DNA from: Thermomonas sp.
GTDB lineage: Bacteria; Pseudomonadota; Gammaproteobacteria; Xanthomonadales; Xanthomonadaceae
Length of the DNA stretch: 51,482 bases
Assembly: GCA_020692565.1 (NCBI GenBank)
Contig: JAIMKJ010000022.1
Coordinates: forward strand, 17,436-68,917
Reading direction: 5' to 3'
Shown: one piece after another, positions 8,278 through 19,782 of the stretch
Numbering within the stretch: position 1 is the stretch's first letter
Layout of the letters: every line of letters begins with the position of its first letter
Notes under the pieces: model-generated
What the model was told of the DNA's origin: nothing
The model's input: only the letters and a program-made list of their open reading frames with translations
The model's database searches: none
Made by a program: the position numbers and the translations under genes

Positions 8278-10290
8278 TCAATGGTGGCCGTTGCCCACGC
8301 CGCCGCCCTCGCCGTCGGGCAGTAATACGCGCACGTTCTGCATCATGCCCTGGTCTTCGTGGTCGAGGATGTGGCAGTGCAGGACGTATTCGCCGATGTA
8401 GCGCTGGTAGCGCGTGCGCACGTACAGCGTGTAGCCGCCTTTCACGAACAGGGTGTCCTTCCAGATGCCCTTGGTACCTGCGTATTCGGTGTCGCCGCTG
8501 CCGGGTACACTCACGTCCACGCCTTCCGGATCGAGGATGCGGGATACCTGGAACGGGTTGACGTGGATGTGGAACGGATGGCTGCCCGCCAGCGAAGTGA
8601 GCTTCCATTCCTCGATGTTACCGAGGATCAGATCGCGAGAATTCGCGGGGTTGTAGGCTTCGCCGTTGACCATGAACTTGCCGCCGGCGATATCGAAGAT
8701 CACCTCCTGCCCGCATTTGGGCGCGCATTTCGATTTACGCTGGGCTTCGGCAAGTTCCTCATCGGTGATCGTGGCGTGCGGCAGGAACGCATCCAGATGC
8801 AGATCGCGCGCCAGATCATCGATCACCTTCTGCCTCACGTCGGCGGGCATCCACTGCCGCGCGGCGGTCGTCAGCACTCTGGTCAGATACGCCGTGGGGT
8901 CGCCGCCCGTCGGCAGACCGGGCGACACCGAGACCGTGCCCAGCAGGCGCCGGCTTTCGGCATCGCCGCTCACCGAATCGATCGCCGGCAGATTGCCGTC
9001 GATCACGCAGTACTCGCCCGCATTCGGGAACACCATCAACAGATCGCTGCGATAGCCGGGCTGCAGGATGGTCTGGTTCCTGCGGATCGCCTGGCCGTGC
9101 GTCAGGCCGTCGCTGGCGATCTCGAACTGGGTCAGCGGCGCGCCCACGCAGTTCTGCGAAATCCACTCCGGATGCTGGGTGAGGTCGCGCAGCAGTTCGG
9201 GCTTCGCCGATGCGCGCATCGGGATGAACTGCAGGTCGATCGAATCGCGGATGCCGGCGTGGATGTTGCGCCAGCGCTCGACGCGGCCGGCGATGGCATC
9301 GGTGAAGCGCGGCAGGATCTGACCGTTGATGCTGGTGTAGCGGCCCGAAGGCCCCCAGACCTTGTTGCCCAGCTGATCGTAATTGTCGATAGTGCCCACA
9401 TCGCCGGGGCCGCAGAACCAGGTGCCGTCGGCGTTGGTCTTGATCGGCGATTTCGGGTCGTCGGGTTTCTCGCGGCAGGCATATGCGACCTGCTGGAACA
9501 GCACCAGGCGCTCGCGGAACGCGGTGCCGGTCTCGTCGCGCAGCAGCGTGTCGATATCGCCGCTGCTGGCCGGCGTCGGTGCGCGTTCGCCGTGGATGAT
9601 CAGCGCGCCGGCCATGCCGCTGGACACCTGCAGCGCGGTCGAGCCGTGCTGATGCGGGTGATACCAGAACGTGCCTGCCGGATGGGTCGCCGGGATGTTG
9701 TATTCGTACTCGAACGCGACTTTGGGACGGATGGTGATCAGCACGTTGTCGCTGTTGCCGCTGGGGCTGACCCACAGTCCGTGCGAATGCAGGTTGGTCG
9801 AGTTGAAACAGTGCGGCGTGTTGATGTTCGACGGCTTGCAGTCCGGCTCGCGCGCCAGTTCGTTGTTGAGCCCGACGCGCACGGTTTCGCCCGGGCGCGT
9901 GCGGATGGTCGGCGCGACGAACGGCGTGAACGGATTGGGCGCCGCGCCTTCGGCGACGTAGCTGCGCAGGCGCACGCGATCGAAAGCCTGGCTCGCGGGG
10001 TTGTAGATCCAGCCGTCGGTCAAGCGGATATTGAGCAATGGATCCTTGTCGGTCGGCGGTGGCGGCGCGGCCGACAGGCCTGCGCTTTTCAGCAGACGCG
10101 TCCCTTCGGCGGGCGGGGTGCTGCGCAACATCGGCACCAGCACCGGATCGGCGACCACGCGGTCCGCGGGTGGCTGCGGGGGCGGGGTGCCATCGGCAGC
10201 GAATGCGGGCGCCGTGATCAATAGCGCGAGTCCCAACACGCTGAGTTTGCCCGGAAACGACGGCGAGGACTTGAACGGACGATGCGACAT
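8278..10290 (-). CDS. Secreted multicopper oxidase
   Basis: A 670-residue periplasmic or secreted multicopper oxidase. The signal peptide ends near residue 31 (TAPAFA|AD). The four copper motifs are all present: HSHG (168-171), HPHQHG (211-216), HPFHIHVNPF and HCHILDHEDQGMM, which supply the T1, T2 and T3 ligands. The Met in GMM is the usual axial T1 residue. AAGGAG precedes the ATG. It is longer than CueO/CopA types and has Cys-rich insertions (CKPSN, CAPKCG), so the substrate (phenol, bilirubin, Mn or Cu) is not predictable. It lies downstream of a DUF1275 gene on the same strand across a 193-base gap; a common transcript is possible but not required. Confidence 0.92.
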   Translation of the reverse strand: MSHRPFKSSPSFPGKLSVLGLALLITAPAFAADGTPPPQPPADRVVADPVLVPMLRSTPPAEGTRLLKSAGLSAAPPPPTDKDPLLNIRLTDGWIYNPASQAFDRVRLRSYVAEGAAPNPFTPFVAPTIRTRPGETVRVGLNNELAREPDCKPSNINTPHCFNSTNLHSHGLWVSPSGNSDNVLITIRPKVAFEYEYNIPATHPAGTFWYHPHQHGSTALQVSSGMAGALIIHGERAPTPASSGDIDTLLRDETGTAFRERLVLFQQVAYACREKPDDPKSPIKTNADGTWFCGPGDVGTIDNYDQLGNKVWGPSGRYTSINGQILPRFTDAIAGRVERWRNIHAGIRDSIDLQFIPMRASAKPELLRDLTQHPEWISQNCVGAPLTQFEIASDGLTHGQAIRRNQTILQPGYRSDLLMVFPNAGEYCVIDGNLPAIDSVSGDAESRRLLGTVSVSPGLPTGGDPTAYLTRVLTTAARQWMPADVRQKVIDDLARDLHLDAFLPHATITDEELAEAQRKSKCAPKCGQEVIFDIAGGKFMVNGEAYNPANSRDLILGNIEEWKLTSLAGSHPFHIHVNPFQVSRILDPEGVDVSVPGSGDTEYAGTKGIWKDTLFVKGGYTLYVRTRYQRYIGEYVLHCHILDHEDQGMMQNVRVLLPDGEGGGVGNGHH

Positions 10291-10483
10291 GACGGATCTC
10301 CTTGTCTGAGCATATGGAACGGCGCGAACGCGCGTATGGCGTCCGTGGGGCCGTAGGGCCGTACTTCCCTTGAATCGTTTCGATGCCCCCTGTGGCGCCG
10401 CGGATGACGGGGCTCCCCGCCCCGTGGCGACACGATACTCGCATTGTCGGCGCGTCGCGCAGCCGTCGCAGGCGGGGATGTGC

Positions 10484-11152
10484 TTATCCCGTCCGCGCTT
10501 TGCGGGTCCGGTACAAGCCGTAGGCGATGGACACGACGGCGGTCAGGCTCGCCGGAAACAACAATGCGGAATAGCCGAACGACCGGAAGGCGAACGCACC
10601 GGCGATGCCGCCGCAGAGAAATCCGGAAATGACGATCAGGCAAAGCCGCAAACGCCGGGCATCGACCGGTAGCCCGCGCAAGGTATGGCCCAGGAAAATG
10701 CCGAGATCCGTGAACATGCCGGACACGTGCGTGGTGCGCACGACCGCGCCGCTGTACGTACTGACCATCGCATTCTGCAGACCCATCGCGCAGGCCGCCG
10801 CATACATGCCGTAAGCGTTGTCGTGCTGAAGCAGCGGGACTGCGGCGAAGAGCAGCAACGACACCATCAGCAGGGCGATGCCATACCTGCGGCCCAACTG
10901 CAGCGCGCTGTCCTGGACCAGGATGCCGCTGATGACCGCGCCGGCGACGAAGGCGCCGATGAGCGCGGCGAAGTGCAGCATCGCTGAGACGTTTTGAGCG
11001 GCCAGGGCCTCGGCCAGCAAGGAGGTGTTGCCGGTCAGGTGGGTGATCGCGAGATGTTCGAAGCCCAGCAGCCCGACGATATTGACGATGCCCGCGATGA
11101 AGGCGAGCACCCATGTGCCGGTCCAGACCCAGGGTGGGAGTTTTGAGATCAT
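10484..11152 (-). CDS. DUF1275 (YoaK-like) integral membrane protein
   Basis: A 222-residue membrane protein with about six transmembrane segments, starting MISKLPPWVW. The conserved DUF1275 pattern is visible in HLTGNTSLLAEAL near the N-terminus and in GLQNAMVSTYSG, RTTHVSGMFTDLG near the middle. The frame is open further upstream, but the ATG at 11152 places the first membrane helix at the usual position. An upstream 7-codon mini-ORF (MTTAHPR) ends in TGA overlapping this ATG, so reinitiation is possible. Family function is not established; transport is often assumed. Confidence 0.85.
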   Translation of the reverse strand: MISKLPPWVWTGTWVLAFIAGIVNIVGLLGFEHLAITHLTGNTSLLAEALAAQNVSAMLHFAALIGAFVAGAVISGILVQDSALQLGRRYGIALLMVSLLLFAAVPLLQHDNAYGMYAAACAMGLQNAMVSTYSGAVVRTTHVSGMFTDLGIFLGHTLRGLPVDARRLRLCLIVISGFLCGGIAGAFAFRSFGYSALLFPASLTAVVSIAYGLYRTRKARTG

Positions 11153-11210
11153 CGGGGGTGTGCGGTGGTCATGAGCGATCTTACGCCTGGATCGAGCATG
11201 GCAGGATGGG

Positions 11211-11341
11211 TTGAGCGCGGGGATACGCATCAATCGACAACTGCAGAGCTTCCGCGCTTTGCGCGGGTTGCTTTCTTTGGCGCACTGCGCCGCTTGCGGC
11301 GCGAACGGCGAAGCCGGCCCGAAGGGCGAGCGCATTAGCGG
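11211..11341 (+). repeat. Dispersed repeat, copy 1
   Basis: This stretch shares the core AACTGCAGAGCTTYCGCGCT with copies at about 49951, 50431 and 51404. It also shares GCGCACTGCGCCGCTTGC and AAGCCGGCCCGAAGGGCGAG with the copy at 49951. It lies between the DUF1275 start and the M4 protease terminator, in a 307-base gap (11153-11459) with no gene. The repeat has internal GC-rich inverted segments. Confidence 0.7.
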
Positions 11342-11383
11342 CCTGACCTGTGCAGGAAGTGCTGGGTCATTACAGACCTGCCA

Positions 11384-11419
11384 TAAAAAATCCGCCGGAG
11401 AGAAATCCCTCCGGCGGAT
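11384..11419 (-). terminator. Rho-independent terminator of the M4 protease gene
   Basis: An 11-bp perfect stem (ATCCGCCGGAG at 11390-11400 pairing with 11409-11419) around an 8-base loop is followed on the minus strand by a run of six T (11385-11390 read in reverse). It lies 41 bases past the M4 stop codon. Confidence 0.92.
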
Positions 11420-11459
11420 CGGGTTCACCCAGACACCTTCAGCAGATCGCCGAATCAGA

Positions 11460-13322
<1,863 letters not shown>

Positions 13323-13324
13323 TT

Positions 13325-13349
13325 ACAATCCGCGCCCCTCGCGGATTGT
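13325..13349. repeat. Perfect hairpin upstream of the M4 protease gene
   Basis: ACAATCCGCG pairs perfectly with CGCGGATTGT around a 5-base loop. It lies about 57 bases before the M4 start and about 200 bases past the stop of the upstream SDR gene, both on the minus strand. There is no T run on either side, so it may be a leader hairpin or an imperfect terminator. Confidence 0.5.
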
Positions 13350-13551
13350 CCGATGACGCGCGAACGGATCGGCAACGACACCGGCAACGAACCGGCAACG
13401 GGTGCCCGGCCGATGCGCGCATCGAATCCGCAGCATGCCCTGCGCATGTCGCAGAGATTGCGATTGCGGTCGATATTCGGAACGCTGCCGGATGCTGCGC
13501 CGCTGCGATGGGCGCGGCCGACGCAGGGTCCGTGTCGAAACCCGCCGCGGA

Positions 13552-14328
13552 TCAGAAGCCGTAGCGCAGGAACCCGCCGTCGACGGCGATGCATTCGCCG
13601 GTGACGTAACTCGATGCCGGCAGGCACAGGAAGGCCACGGCGGCGGCGACTTCCTCGGGTTCGCCGATGCGGCCCATCGGCGTGCGCAGCAGGACTTCGT
13701 CGAGATAATCCGGGTCGGCGAGCTTGGTCGAGGTGCGGCGGGTGCGGATGTACCACGGCGCCACCGAATTCACGCGGACGCCGTCCTCGGCCCACTCCAC
13801 CGCGAGGTTGCGGGTCATCTGGTGCATCGCGGCCTTGCTCATGCCATAGGGCGCGCCGCTGCGCACATGGGTGACGGCCGACACGCTGCCGACGTTGACG
13901 ATGCACGAGGCCGCGTGTCTGGTCAGCAGCGGGTAGGCGCTGCGCGCCAGTTCGAAGGCGCTGAACAGGTTGGTCTCGAAGATGCCGCGCCACTCGTCTT
14001 CGCTGTAGTCGATGGCGGCCCGGGTGAGATTGCCGCCGGCGTTGTTGACCAGGATGTTGAGGCCGTCGCCCAGGTCTTCCACCCAGTCCAGCAGTTCGCG
14101 ACGCTGGTCGTCGTCGGCCACGTCGGCCACGCAAGTGCGGACTTCGCCGTCGGGGAATTCTTCTTCCAGCTCGACCCGCACCGAGTCCAGGCCGTCGCTG
14201 TCGCGGGCGGCGATGAGCACGCGCGCGCCGAAGCCCAGCAGTTCGCGCGCGATGGCGCGGCCGATGCCCGCGCTGCCGCCGGTGACCAGTGCGAGTTGTC
14301 CGTCGAGACGCCAGCGGTGAGCGAGCAT
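13552..14328 (-). CDS. Short-chain dehydrogenase/reductase, tropinone-reductase-like
   Basis: A 258-residue SDR. It shows TGGSAGIG (cofactor glycine motif), AARDSDGL (the Arg suggests NADP), NNAGG, NVGSVSA with the catalytic serine, and YGMSK for the YxxxK pair. The C-terminal [15 protein letters not shown] is typical of the family. Insertions around [18 protein letters not shown] resemble plant-type tropinone reductases, a label often given to bacterial homologues without proof of substrate. It is divergent from a small lipoprotein gene across 65 bases. Confidence 0.92.
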   Translation of the reverse strand: MLAHRWRLDGQLALVTGGSAGIGRAIARELLGFGARVLIAARDSDGLDSVRVELEEEFPDGEVRTCVADVADDDQRRELLDWVEDLGDGLNILVNNAGGNLTRAAIDYSEDEWRGIFETNLFSAFELARSAYPLLTRHAASCIVNVGSVSAVTHVRSGAPYGMSKAAMHQMTRNLAVEWAEDGVRVNSVAPWYIRTRRTSTKLADPDYLDEVLLRTPMGRIGEPEEVAAAVAFLCLPASSYVTGECIAVDGGFLRYGF

Positions 14329-14393
14329 GGGGTGGGCCGTTCGCGGGATGGATGGGCGTAGGATAAGCCGCGACCCCGCCGAGGAGGACCACC

Positions 14394-14651
14394 ATGCGCC
14401 AGGCTTTCGTCTTTCGCGCGATCTTCACGATGTCGTTGCTGGCCGGTTTCAGCGGCCTGACGGGCTGTTCGAAGCCCAAGGTGCCCGATCACGACGATCC
14501 GCCCGAGCCGCAGGCCGCGGCTGCGGCGCAGCCCACGCAGTTGCGCGAGGCGATGCAGAAGCCGATCGACAAGGCGGAAGCGGCGCAGGGCGAAGTCGAT
14601 GCCGCGGCGGAACGGCAGCGCGCGGCCATCGACGCCGCGACCGGCGGCTGA
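14394..14651 (+). CDS. Small lipoprotein of unknown function
   Basis: An 85-residue protein with a lipoprotein signal: a basic start, hydrophobic core and lipobox LTGC, giving a lipidated Cys near residue 25. The mature part is 60 residues, mostly acidic then Ala/Gln/Glu-rich with a likely single amphipathic helix ([27 protein letters not shown]). Residue 2 after Cys is Lys rather than Asp, so outer-membrane sorting is expected. GAGGAGGACC before the ATG is a strong ribosome-binding site. Similar small helical lipoproteins are common in Xanthomonadaceae; no function is known. Confidence 0.8.
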   Translation: MRQAFVFRAIFTMSLLAGFSGLTGCSKPKVPDHDDPPEPQAAAAAQPTQLREAMQKPIDKAEAAQGEVDAAAERQRAAIDAATGG

Positions 14652-14673
14652 GGCGGTTTGCGTCGACGAAAAC

Positions 14674-14703
14674 GACGACGCCCGGCGTGGGCCGGGCGTC
14701 GTC
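14674..14703. terminator. Strong hairpin between converging lipoprotein and sppA genes
   Basis: GACGACGCCCGGC pairs with GCCGGGCGTCGTC (13 bp, perfect) around the loop GTGG. It sits 23 bases past the lipoprotein stop and 35 bases past the sppA stop on the other strand. There is no long T run, so it may act as a bidirectional terminator or mRNA 3' end protector. Confidence 0.7.
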
Positions 14704-14737
14704 TGGATCGGTGTAGCGGAGCGTGGCGCCGCTGCGC

Positions 14738-16633
14738 TCAGAACCCGCAGAAGCAGTAGGCGTAGGCCTTGGCCGGGGCGCCGCCGGCGCGCGGTTCCAT
14801 CGCGCGTTCCAGCAGGCGCAGGTCGCGATCGGCCTGAGGCACCACTTTCGCCAGCATGCCGCGGGCGATGTCGGAACGGCCGAGCAGGGCGCGACCGGTG
14901 CCGGTGCTGGCGAATCCACTGAACCACTTTTCGAACGGCGTCATCTGCCGCTCGATGTAGCGCACCGGGTACGTGCCGGGCTTGCCGCCGAGCTTGGCGC
15001 GCTTGGCGGCGTCGGCGATCGCGGTCTGCAGGCCGCCGAAGGCGTCCACCAGCCCATGCTCTTTCGCCTGCGCGCCGCTCCAGACGCGGCCGCGGGCGAC
15101 GGCATCGACATCGGCCACCGGCTTCTTGCGCGCTTCGGACACCTTGCCGGTGAAATCGCGATAGCCCTTCTCGATCACGCTCTGCATCACCTGCGACACC
15201 TCCGCGGACAGCGGGCGGGTGACATCGAACGCACCGGCGACTGCGGTGGTGGAGACGCCGTCGGTGTGGACGCCGATCTTGTCGAGCGTGCGCGAGAACG
15301 TCGGGATCATGCCGAAGATGCCGATCGAGCCGGTGATCGTCGACGGGTCGGCGTAGATGCGATCGGCGTTCATGCTGATCCAGTAACCGCCGGACGCGGC
15401 CAGATCGCCCATCGACACCACCACCGGCTTGCCGGCTTTTTTCAGCGCGACGATCTCGCGGCGGATCTGCTCGGAGGCGAACACTTCGCCGCCCGGCGAA
15501 TCCACGCGCAGCACCAGCGCCTTCACGCTGTCGTCGTCGCGCGCTTCGCGCAGCAGCGCGGCGGTGGAGTCGCCGCCGATGGTGCCGGCGGGCTGGTCGC
15601 CGCCGGTGATTTCGCCCTCGGCCACCACCACCGCGATGTGGTTCTGGCTGCCCAGCATCGGCAGCGCGCCGTTGAGATGGGTCAGATACGTCCTGAACGA
15701 CACCTGGCGGAAGCCGCCTTCGGCCTGTTTGTCGGCCGTGCCGCGCTTGGTGAGCAGGGCTTCGACTTCTTCGCGCGTCTTCAGGCCGTCGACCCACTTC
15801 TGCTTCAGCGCGTACTGGGCCAGATCGCCCTGCACCGCGGCGATGTCCGCCGGCAGCGTGTCGAAGCTGGCGGCCAGCTGTTTCGGATCGAGCTTGCGCG
15901 CCTTGCCGATGTCGCCGAGATAGCGTTGCCAGATGTCGTTCATCCAGAACAGGTCGGCTTCCTTCGATTCCGGCGATGCCGCATCCAGCACATAGGGCTC
16001 GGCCGCGGACTTGAACTCGCCGACCTTGAACAGATGCACGTCGACGCCGAGCTTGTCCTGCAGGCCTTCGCGGAAGTACTGGCGATAACGGGCCAGACCT
16101 TCGATCAGCATGCCGCCCATCGGGTCGAGATAGATTTCGTTCGCCTGCGACGCCAGCAGATACTGGGCCTGGTCGTAGCTTTCGCCGAACGCAATGATCT
16201 GCTTGCCGGAAGCGCGCAGGTCGGCGAGTGCTTCGGCCACTTCGCGGATCGAGGCATAGCCGCTGAAGGTCATGCCGTCCACGCGCAGCAGCACCCGTTC
16301 GATGCGCTTGTCGGTCTTGGCCGCGTTCAGTACCGCCAGCAGGTCGCGCAGTTGCACTTCGCGGGCGCGCGGGTCGTTCAACGCCTCGGCCAGCGCGCGG
16401 CTGGTGGGGTCGATCGTGTATTGCTCGACCAGGGTGCCTTCCGGTGCGATCACCAGCGTGCTGCGGTCCTCGACCGGCAACACCCGCTTGGTTCCGCTGC
16501 CCAGTGCGGCGAGGCAGATCAGCAGGAAGCCGAAGAACAGGATGTTGAAAATCAGACGGCGAGTGAAATTCATCGCATCCCAGATACCGACCAGGATGCT
16601 GGCGATGGGTCCGCGGCGGCGCGGTTCGTTCAT
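14738..16633 (-). CDS. sppA: Signal peptide peptidase SppA, long (67K) type
   Basis: A 631-residue inner-membrane serine protease that degrades cleaved signal peptides. One N-terminal membrane helix (about 28-48, LIFNILFFGFLLICLAAL) anchors a periplasmic tandem of two S49 domains. The catalytic Lys lies in the first domain (FKVGEFKSAAEPY) and the nucleophile Ser in the second (DLAASGGYW), the Lys/Ser dyad of the long SppA type. Length agrees with the E. coli enzyme (618 residues). AAGGAG precedes the ATG. The C-terminus (YAYCFCGF) has two cysteines, which is unusual. It lies 54 bases downstream of a MATE gene start, on the same strand as that gene's end. Confidence 0.95.
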   Translation of the reverse strand: MNEPRRRGPIASILVGIWDAMNFTRRLIFNILFFGFLLICLAALGSGTKRVLPVEDRSTLVIAPEGTLVEQYTIDPTSRALAEALNDPRAREVQLRDLLAVLNAAKTDKRIERVLLRVDGMTFSGYASIREVAEALADLRASGKQIIAFGESYDQAQYLLASQANEIYLDPMGGMLIEGLARYRQYFREGLQDKLGVDVHLFKVGEFKSAAEPYVLDAASPESKEADLFWMNDIWQRYLGDIGKARKLDPKQLAASFDTLPADIAAVQGDLAQYALKQKWVDGLKTREEVEALLTKRGTADKQAEGGFRQVSFRTYLTHLNGALPMLGSQNHIAVVVAEGEITGGDQPAGTIGGDSTAALLREARDDDSVKALVLRVDSPGGEVFASEQIRREIVALKKAGKPVVVSMGDLAASGGYWISMNADRIYADPSTITGSIGIFGMIPTFSRTLDKIGVHTDGVSTTAVAGAFDVTRPLSAEVSQVMQSVIEKGYRDFTGKVSEARKKPVADVDAVARGRVWSGAQAKEHGLVDAFGGLQTAIADAAKRAKLGGKPGTYPVRYIERQMTPFEKWFSGFASTGTGRALLGRSDIARGMLAKVVPQADRDLRLLERAMEPRAGGAPAKAYAYCFCGF

Positions 16634-16687
16634 TGGGGAACTCTCCTTGATGTACGGGTGGCAGTGTGCCGGTCGGTGGCTGCGGCG

Positions 16688-18082
16688 TCATCCGCCATCG
16701 GTCATTCCTACCGGCGGCACAAGTGAGACCCGTCGCGACAGCCGCAGGAAGCGCAGCCCCAGCAGCACCGCGGCCACGGTGAGGCCCGCGGTCAGCCCCA
16801 CCCACATGCCGCGCGGGCCGTAGGCGGGCACCCGATCGCCCAGACCCAGGCCCAGCACCGCGCCCAGCGGCATGCCGATGCCCCAGTAGGCCACCGCCGC
16901 CAGCAGCATCGGCACCCGGGTGTCCTTCAGGCCGCGCAGGGCGCCCACCGACAGCACCTGGATGCCGTCCGGGAACTGGAACGCCGCCGCGAACAGCAGC
17001 AGCGAGGCGGCCAGGGCGACGACCGCGGCATCCGAGGTGTACATCGAGGCGATGGCCTCGTTGCCGAACAGCAGGGCGCTGCCGGTGAGCAGTTGGGTCA
17101 TCAGCACCAGCGCAAACCCGGCGAACGCGGCCCGGCGCAGGCCGTCGCGGTCGCCGCGGCCCACGGCGTGACCCACCCGCACCGTGGTGGTCTCGGCCAG
17201 CGCCATCGGCACCATGAAGCAGAGGCTGGCGACGTTGATCGCGATCTGGTGCGCCGCCGCCGGCACTTCGCCCAGCCGTCCGATCACCAGCGCGGTGGCG
17301 ACGAACAGCCCGCCTTCCAGCAGCCAGGTGATGCCGATCGGCAGGCCCACGGTCAGCAGATCGCGGATCGACGCCCAGCGCGGCGGGTCGTAGCGGTTCA
17401 GCAGATGCAGATCGCGGAATCGCCGCGCGCGGGTCAGATAACCGGCCATCGCCAGTGCCTGCAGCCACATGATCAACGCCGAGGCCAGTCCCAGCCCGCC
17501 CGCGCCCAGCGCTGGCAGCCCGCCCAGGCCGAAGGTCAGGGCGTAGCCGGCCGGCACCAGCAGCACCAGCCCGCCGAAGCCCACGACCATGGTCGGAATG
17601 GTGTAGTGCAGGCCGTCGCAGAGGTAGCGCATGCACAGGAAGACGGCCAGCGCCGGCACGCCCCAGCGGATGCCGTGGACGAAGGCGGTGGCGCCCGGGC
17701 GGATCTCCGGCGCGATCCCGAAATCTTCCAGCGCCAGCGGGATCGCGCTGAGGAACAGGAACATGGCCAGCCCCAGGACCAGCGCCAGCCACAGCGCCTG
17801 CCGGAACAGCGGGCCGATCTCGTCGCGCCGCCCGGCGCCGTCCAACTGCGAGACCGATGCCGGCACCGCGATCAGGGTGCCCATCGGCACCAGCAGCGGC
17901 AGCCAGAACAGCGCCGTGCCCACCGACACCGCGGCCAGCGTGGCGGTGCCGTGATGGCCGGCGATGACGGCATCCACCAGGCCGATCAGCCCGGTCGACA
18001 CGTGGCCGGCGATCAACGGTGCGGCCAGACGCGCGCTGCTGCGCAGCTCGTCGCGGGAACGCGGGGTGGATGACTCGGACAT
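16688..18082 (-). CDS. MATE-family multidrug efflux protein
   Basis: A 464-residue membrane transporter with about 12 transmembrane helices in two similar halves. NorM/MATE features include SRDELRSSARLAAPLIAGHV at the start, GHHGTATLAAVSVG in helix 2, and VGLPIGITWLLEGG and AAHQIAINVASLCFMVPMALA in the second half. It should export cationic drugs in exchange for Na+ or H+. The start at 18082 (MSESSTP) fits the family; the frame continues upstream without coding character. It is divergent from the DUF3667 gene across 133 bases. Confidence 0.93.
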   Translation of the reverse strand: MSESSTPRSRDELRSSARLAAPLIAGHVSTGLIGLVDAVIAGHHGTATLAAVSVGTALFWLPLLVPMGTLIAVPASVSQLDGAGRRDEIGPLFRQALWLALVLGLAMFLFLSAIPLALEDFGIAPEIRPGATAFVHGIRWGVPALAVFLCMRYLCDGLHYTIPTMVVGFGGLVLLVPAGYALTFGLGGLPALGAGGLGLASALIMWLQALAMAGYLTRARRFRDLHLLNRYDPPRWASIRDLLTVGLPIGITWLLEGGLFVATALVIGRLGEVPAAAHQIAINVASLCFMVPMALAETTTVRVGHAVGRGDRDGLRRAAFAGFALVLMTQLLTGSALLFGNEAIASMYTSDAAVVALAASLLLFAAAFQFPDGIQVLSVGALRGLKDTRVPMLLAAVAYWGIGMPLGAVLGLGLGDRVPAYGPRGMWVGLTAGLTVAAVLLGLRFLRLSRRVSLVPPVGMTDGG

Positions 18083-18215
18083 GCACTGCGCCGGAAGCGG
18101 GAGCGCGGCATGGGGCCGGCGCATGGGCTGGTATCTTACGGCACCGCTGAATCGATCGAATCCAGCGAGCCACTCGGCAATCCATTCCAGCAAGCCATTC
18201 CAGACCGGGGAGCGC

Positions 18216-19436
18216 ATGACCGAACCGCAAGCCCACGCCGCGCATTCCGCCTGCGAAAACTGCGGCAGCGTATTGCAGGGCAGTTACTGCCATGTCTGCG
18301 GCCAGCACGCGCACAGCCCGCTGCGCAACTTCGGCCATGCAGTCGAAGAGGTGTTCGAGTCGTTCTGGCACCTCGACGGCCGGATCTTCCGCACCGTGCG
18401 CGATCTGTTCGTGCCCGGACGGGTCGCCGCCGGCTATCTGGCCGGCCATCGCGTGCGCTACATCGCGCCGCTGCGGTTGTTCGTGATCATCAGCCTGCTG
18501 ACGTTCTTCGTCGGCAAGGTCACGCTGCATATCGACAAGGATTCGATTCCCGGCAGCGACCGCGATCCTGTCCGGATCGACCTCGGCACCGATGGCAACC
18601 CGGTGCCGAAGCCGGCGCCCAGCGATTCGGCGCCGACGACCCTGGCGGAGGCCGCGGCTGCGCCCAGGCGCGACCTGACCACCATCGACGCCGTCATCGC
18701 CGACCGCAACCGCCAACTCGGCGAATTCCGCCGCGAAGCGCTCGAATCCGACGGCGGCTGGCTGCTCACCCCGCTCTCGGGCACGGTGCAGTCCGGCATC
18801 GACGACGGCGCCCGCGGCAGGATGCGCAAGCTCGGCGCCACCGAGGCCGAGATCGAGCTGGCGATGGCGCGCGCCGACGTCGAACTGGAGCGGGCGGAGG
18901 CCGCCAGCAAGACCGCGGTCGCCGCCAGGGACGCCGCCGAGGCCGGGTGGATCTCGCGCTGGGCGAAGAAGCGCGGTGACCGGTTCATGCGCAACAGCGA
19001 AGCGATGCGCGAGAACCCCGACGAATTCGTGCGCCTGTTCCTGGGCGCGCTGCCCGGCGCGCTGTTCCTGCTGGTACCGCTGTTCGCCCTGTTCCTGAAA
19101 GTGATGTACGTCGGCTCCGGGCGCGGCTACCTGGAGCATCTGGTGGTGGCGCTCTACAGCCATGCATTCCTGCTCGCCACGCTGCTGGTGTTGTTCGTGT
19201 CGACCGGCCTGGCGGGGCTCGCGCCGGCGGCGTCGGTCTGGCCCAGGGCGGTGCTCGGCGTCGGTGCGATGGGGCTGTTCTTCGCGGTGCCCGCCTATCT
19301 GCTGGCGATGCAGAAGCGGGTCTACGGGCAGGGCTGGCTGGTCACGCTGGTGAAGTTCCTGGTCATCGGCAACGTCTACACGGTGTTGTTGACCTTCGCC
19401 CTGCTCTACGCTGTGATCGCCGGATTGAGCAGCTGA
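18216..19436 (+). CDS. DUF3667 membrane protein with N-terminal zinc ribbon
   Basis: A 406-residue protein. The N-terminus carries a zinc-ribbon-like CENC...CHVC pair (about 13-34), followed by the DUF3667 core SPLRNFGHAVEEVFESFWHLDGRIFRTVRDLFVPG. One hydrophobic segment follows (FVIISLLTFFVGKV), then a charged coiled-coil-like region of about 180 residues rich in Ala/Glu/Arg, then four hydrophobic helices at the C-terminus. GGGGAG precedes the ATG at 18216. Function unknown; the family is widespread in Xanthomonadaceae. Twenty bases separate it from the DUF4286 gene, so they likely form an operon. Confidence 0.85.
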   Translation: MTEPQAHAAHSACENCGSVLQGSYCHVCGQHAHSPLRNFGHAVEEVFESFWHLDGRIFRTVRDLFVPGRVAAGYLAGHRVRYIAPLRLFVIISLLTFFVGKVTLHIDKDSIPGSDRDPVRIDLGTDGNPVPKPAPSDSAPTTLAEAAAAPRRDLTTIDAVIADRNRQLGEFRREALESDGGWLLTPLSGTVQSGIDDGARGRMRKLGATEAEIELAMARADVELERAEAASKTAVAARDAAEAGWISRWAKKRGDRFMRNSEAMRENPDEFVRLFLGALPGALFLLVPLFALFLKVMYVGSGRGYLEHLVVALYSHAFLLATLLVLFVSTGLAGLAPAASVWPRAVLGVGAMGLFFAVPAYLLAMQKRVYGQGWLVTLVKFLVIGNVYTVLLTFALLYAVIAGLSS

Positions 19437-19456
19437 CAGCCACAGGTGAGAGCCGC

Positions 19457-19774
19457 ATGACCGCAAAGCGCGTGATCTACGAAGTGAACATCGAGGTCGA
19501 CGCCGCAGCGCACGACGAGTATCGCGTGTGGCTGCACGACCACATCGCCGAGATCCTCGCGCTGCCGGGCTTCACCGGTGCGAAGGTGTACGAGGTGCTG
19601 GAGCCGCTGCCCAGCGCGGGTCGGGTCGGTCTGTGCGTGCAGTACGCCCTGAAAAGCCGCGAGGCACTGGACGACTATCTGCGCGACCACGCGCCGCGGC
19701 TGCGCGCCGATGGGATGTCCCGCTTCGGCGGCCGGTTCCAGGCGACGCGACGGGTGCTGCGCGGACAACGCTGA
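19457..19774 (+). CDS. DUF4286 family protein
   Basis: A 105-residue soluble protein with the ferredoxin-like pattern of DUF4286: VIYEVNIEVD at the start, then DEYRVWLHDHIAEILALPGF and a C-terminal YLRDHAPRLRADGMSRFGGRF. Such small proteins resemble stress-response dimeric alpha/beta-barrel folds. No enzymatic residues stand out. It follows the DUF3667 gene by 20 bases on the same strand. Function unknown. Confidence 0.8.
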   Translation: MTAKRVIYEVNIEVDAAAHDEYRVWLHDHIAEILALPGFTGAKVYEVLEPLPSAGRVGLCVQYALKSREALDDYLRDHAPRLRADGMSRFGGRFQATRRVLRGQR

Positions 19775-19782
19775 GCGGCATG

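Noticed and set aside
13923..19466. 1847-codon open frame on the minus strand
   Set aside because: It crosses SppA, MATE and DUF3667 genes that have complete domains in other frames, and its translation is Arg/Ala/Gly/Gln-rich without motifs. High GC removes stop codons.
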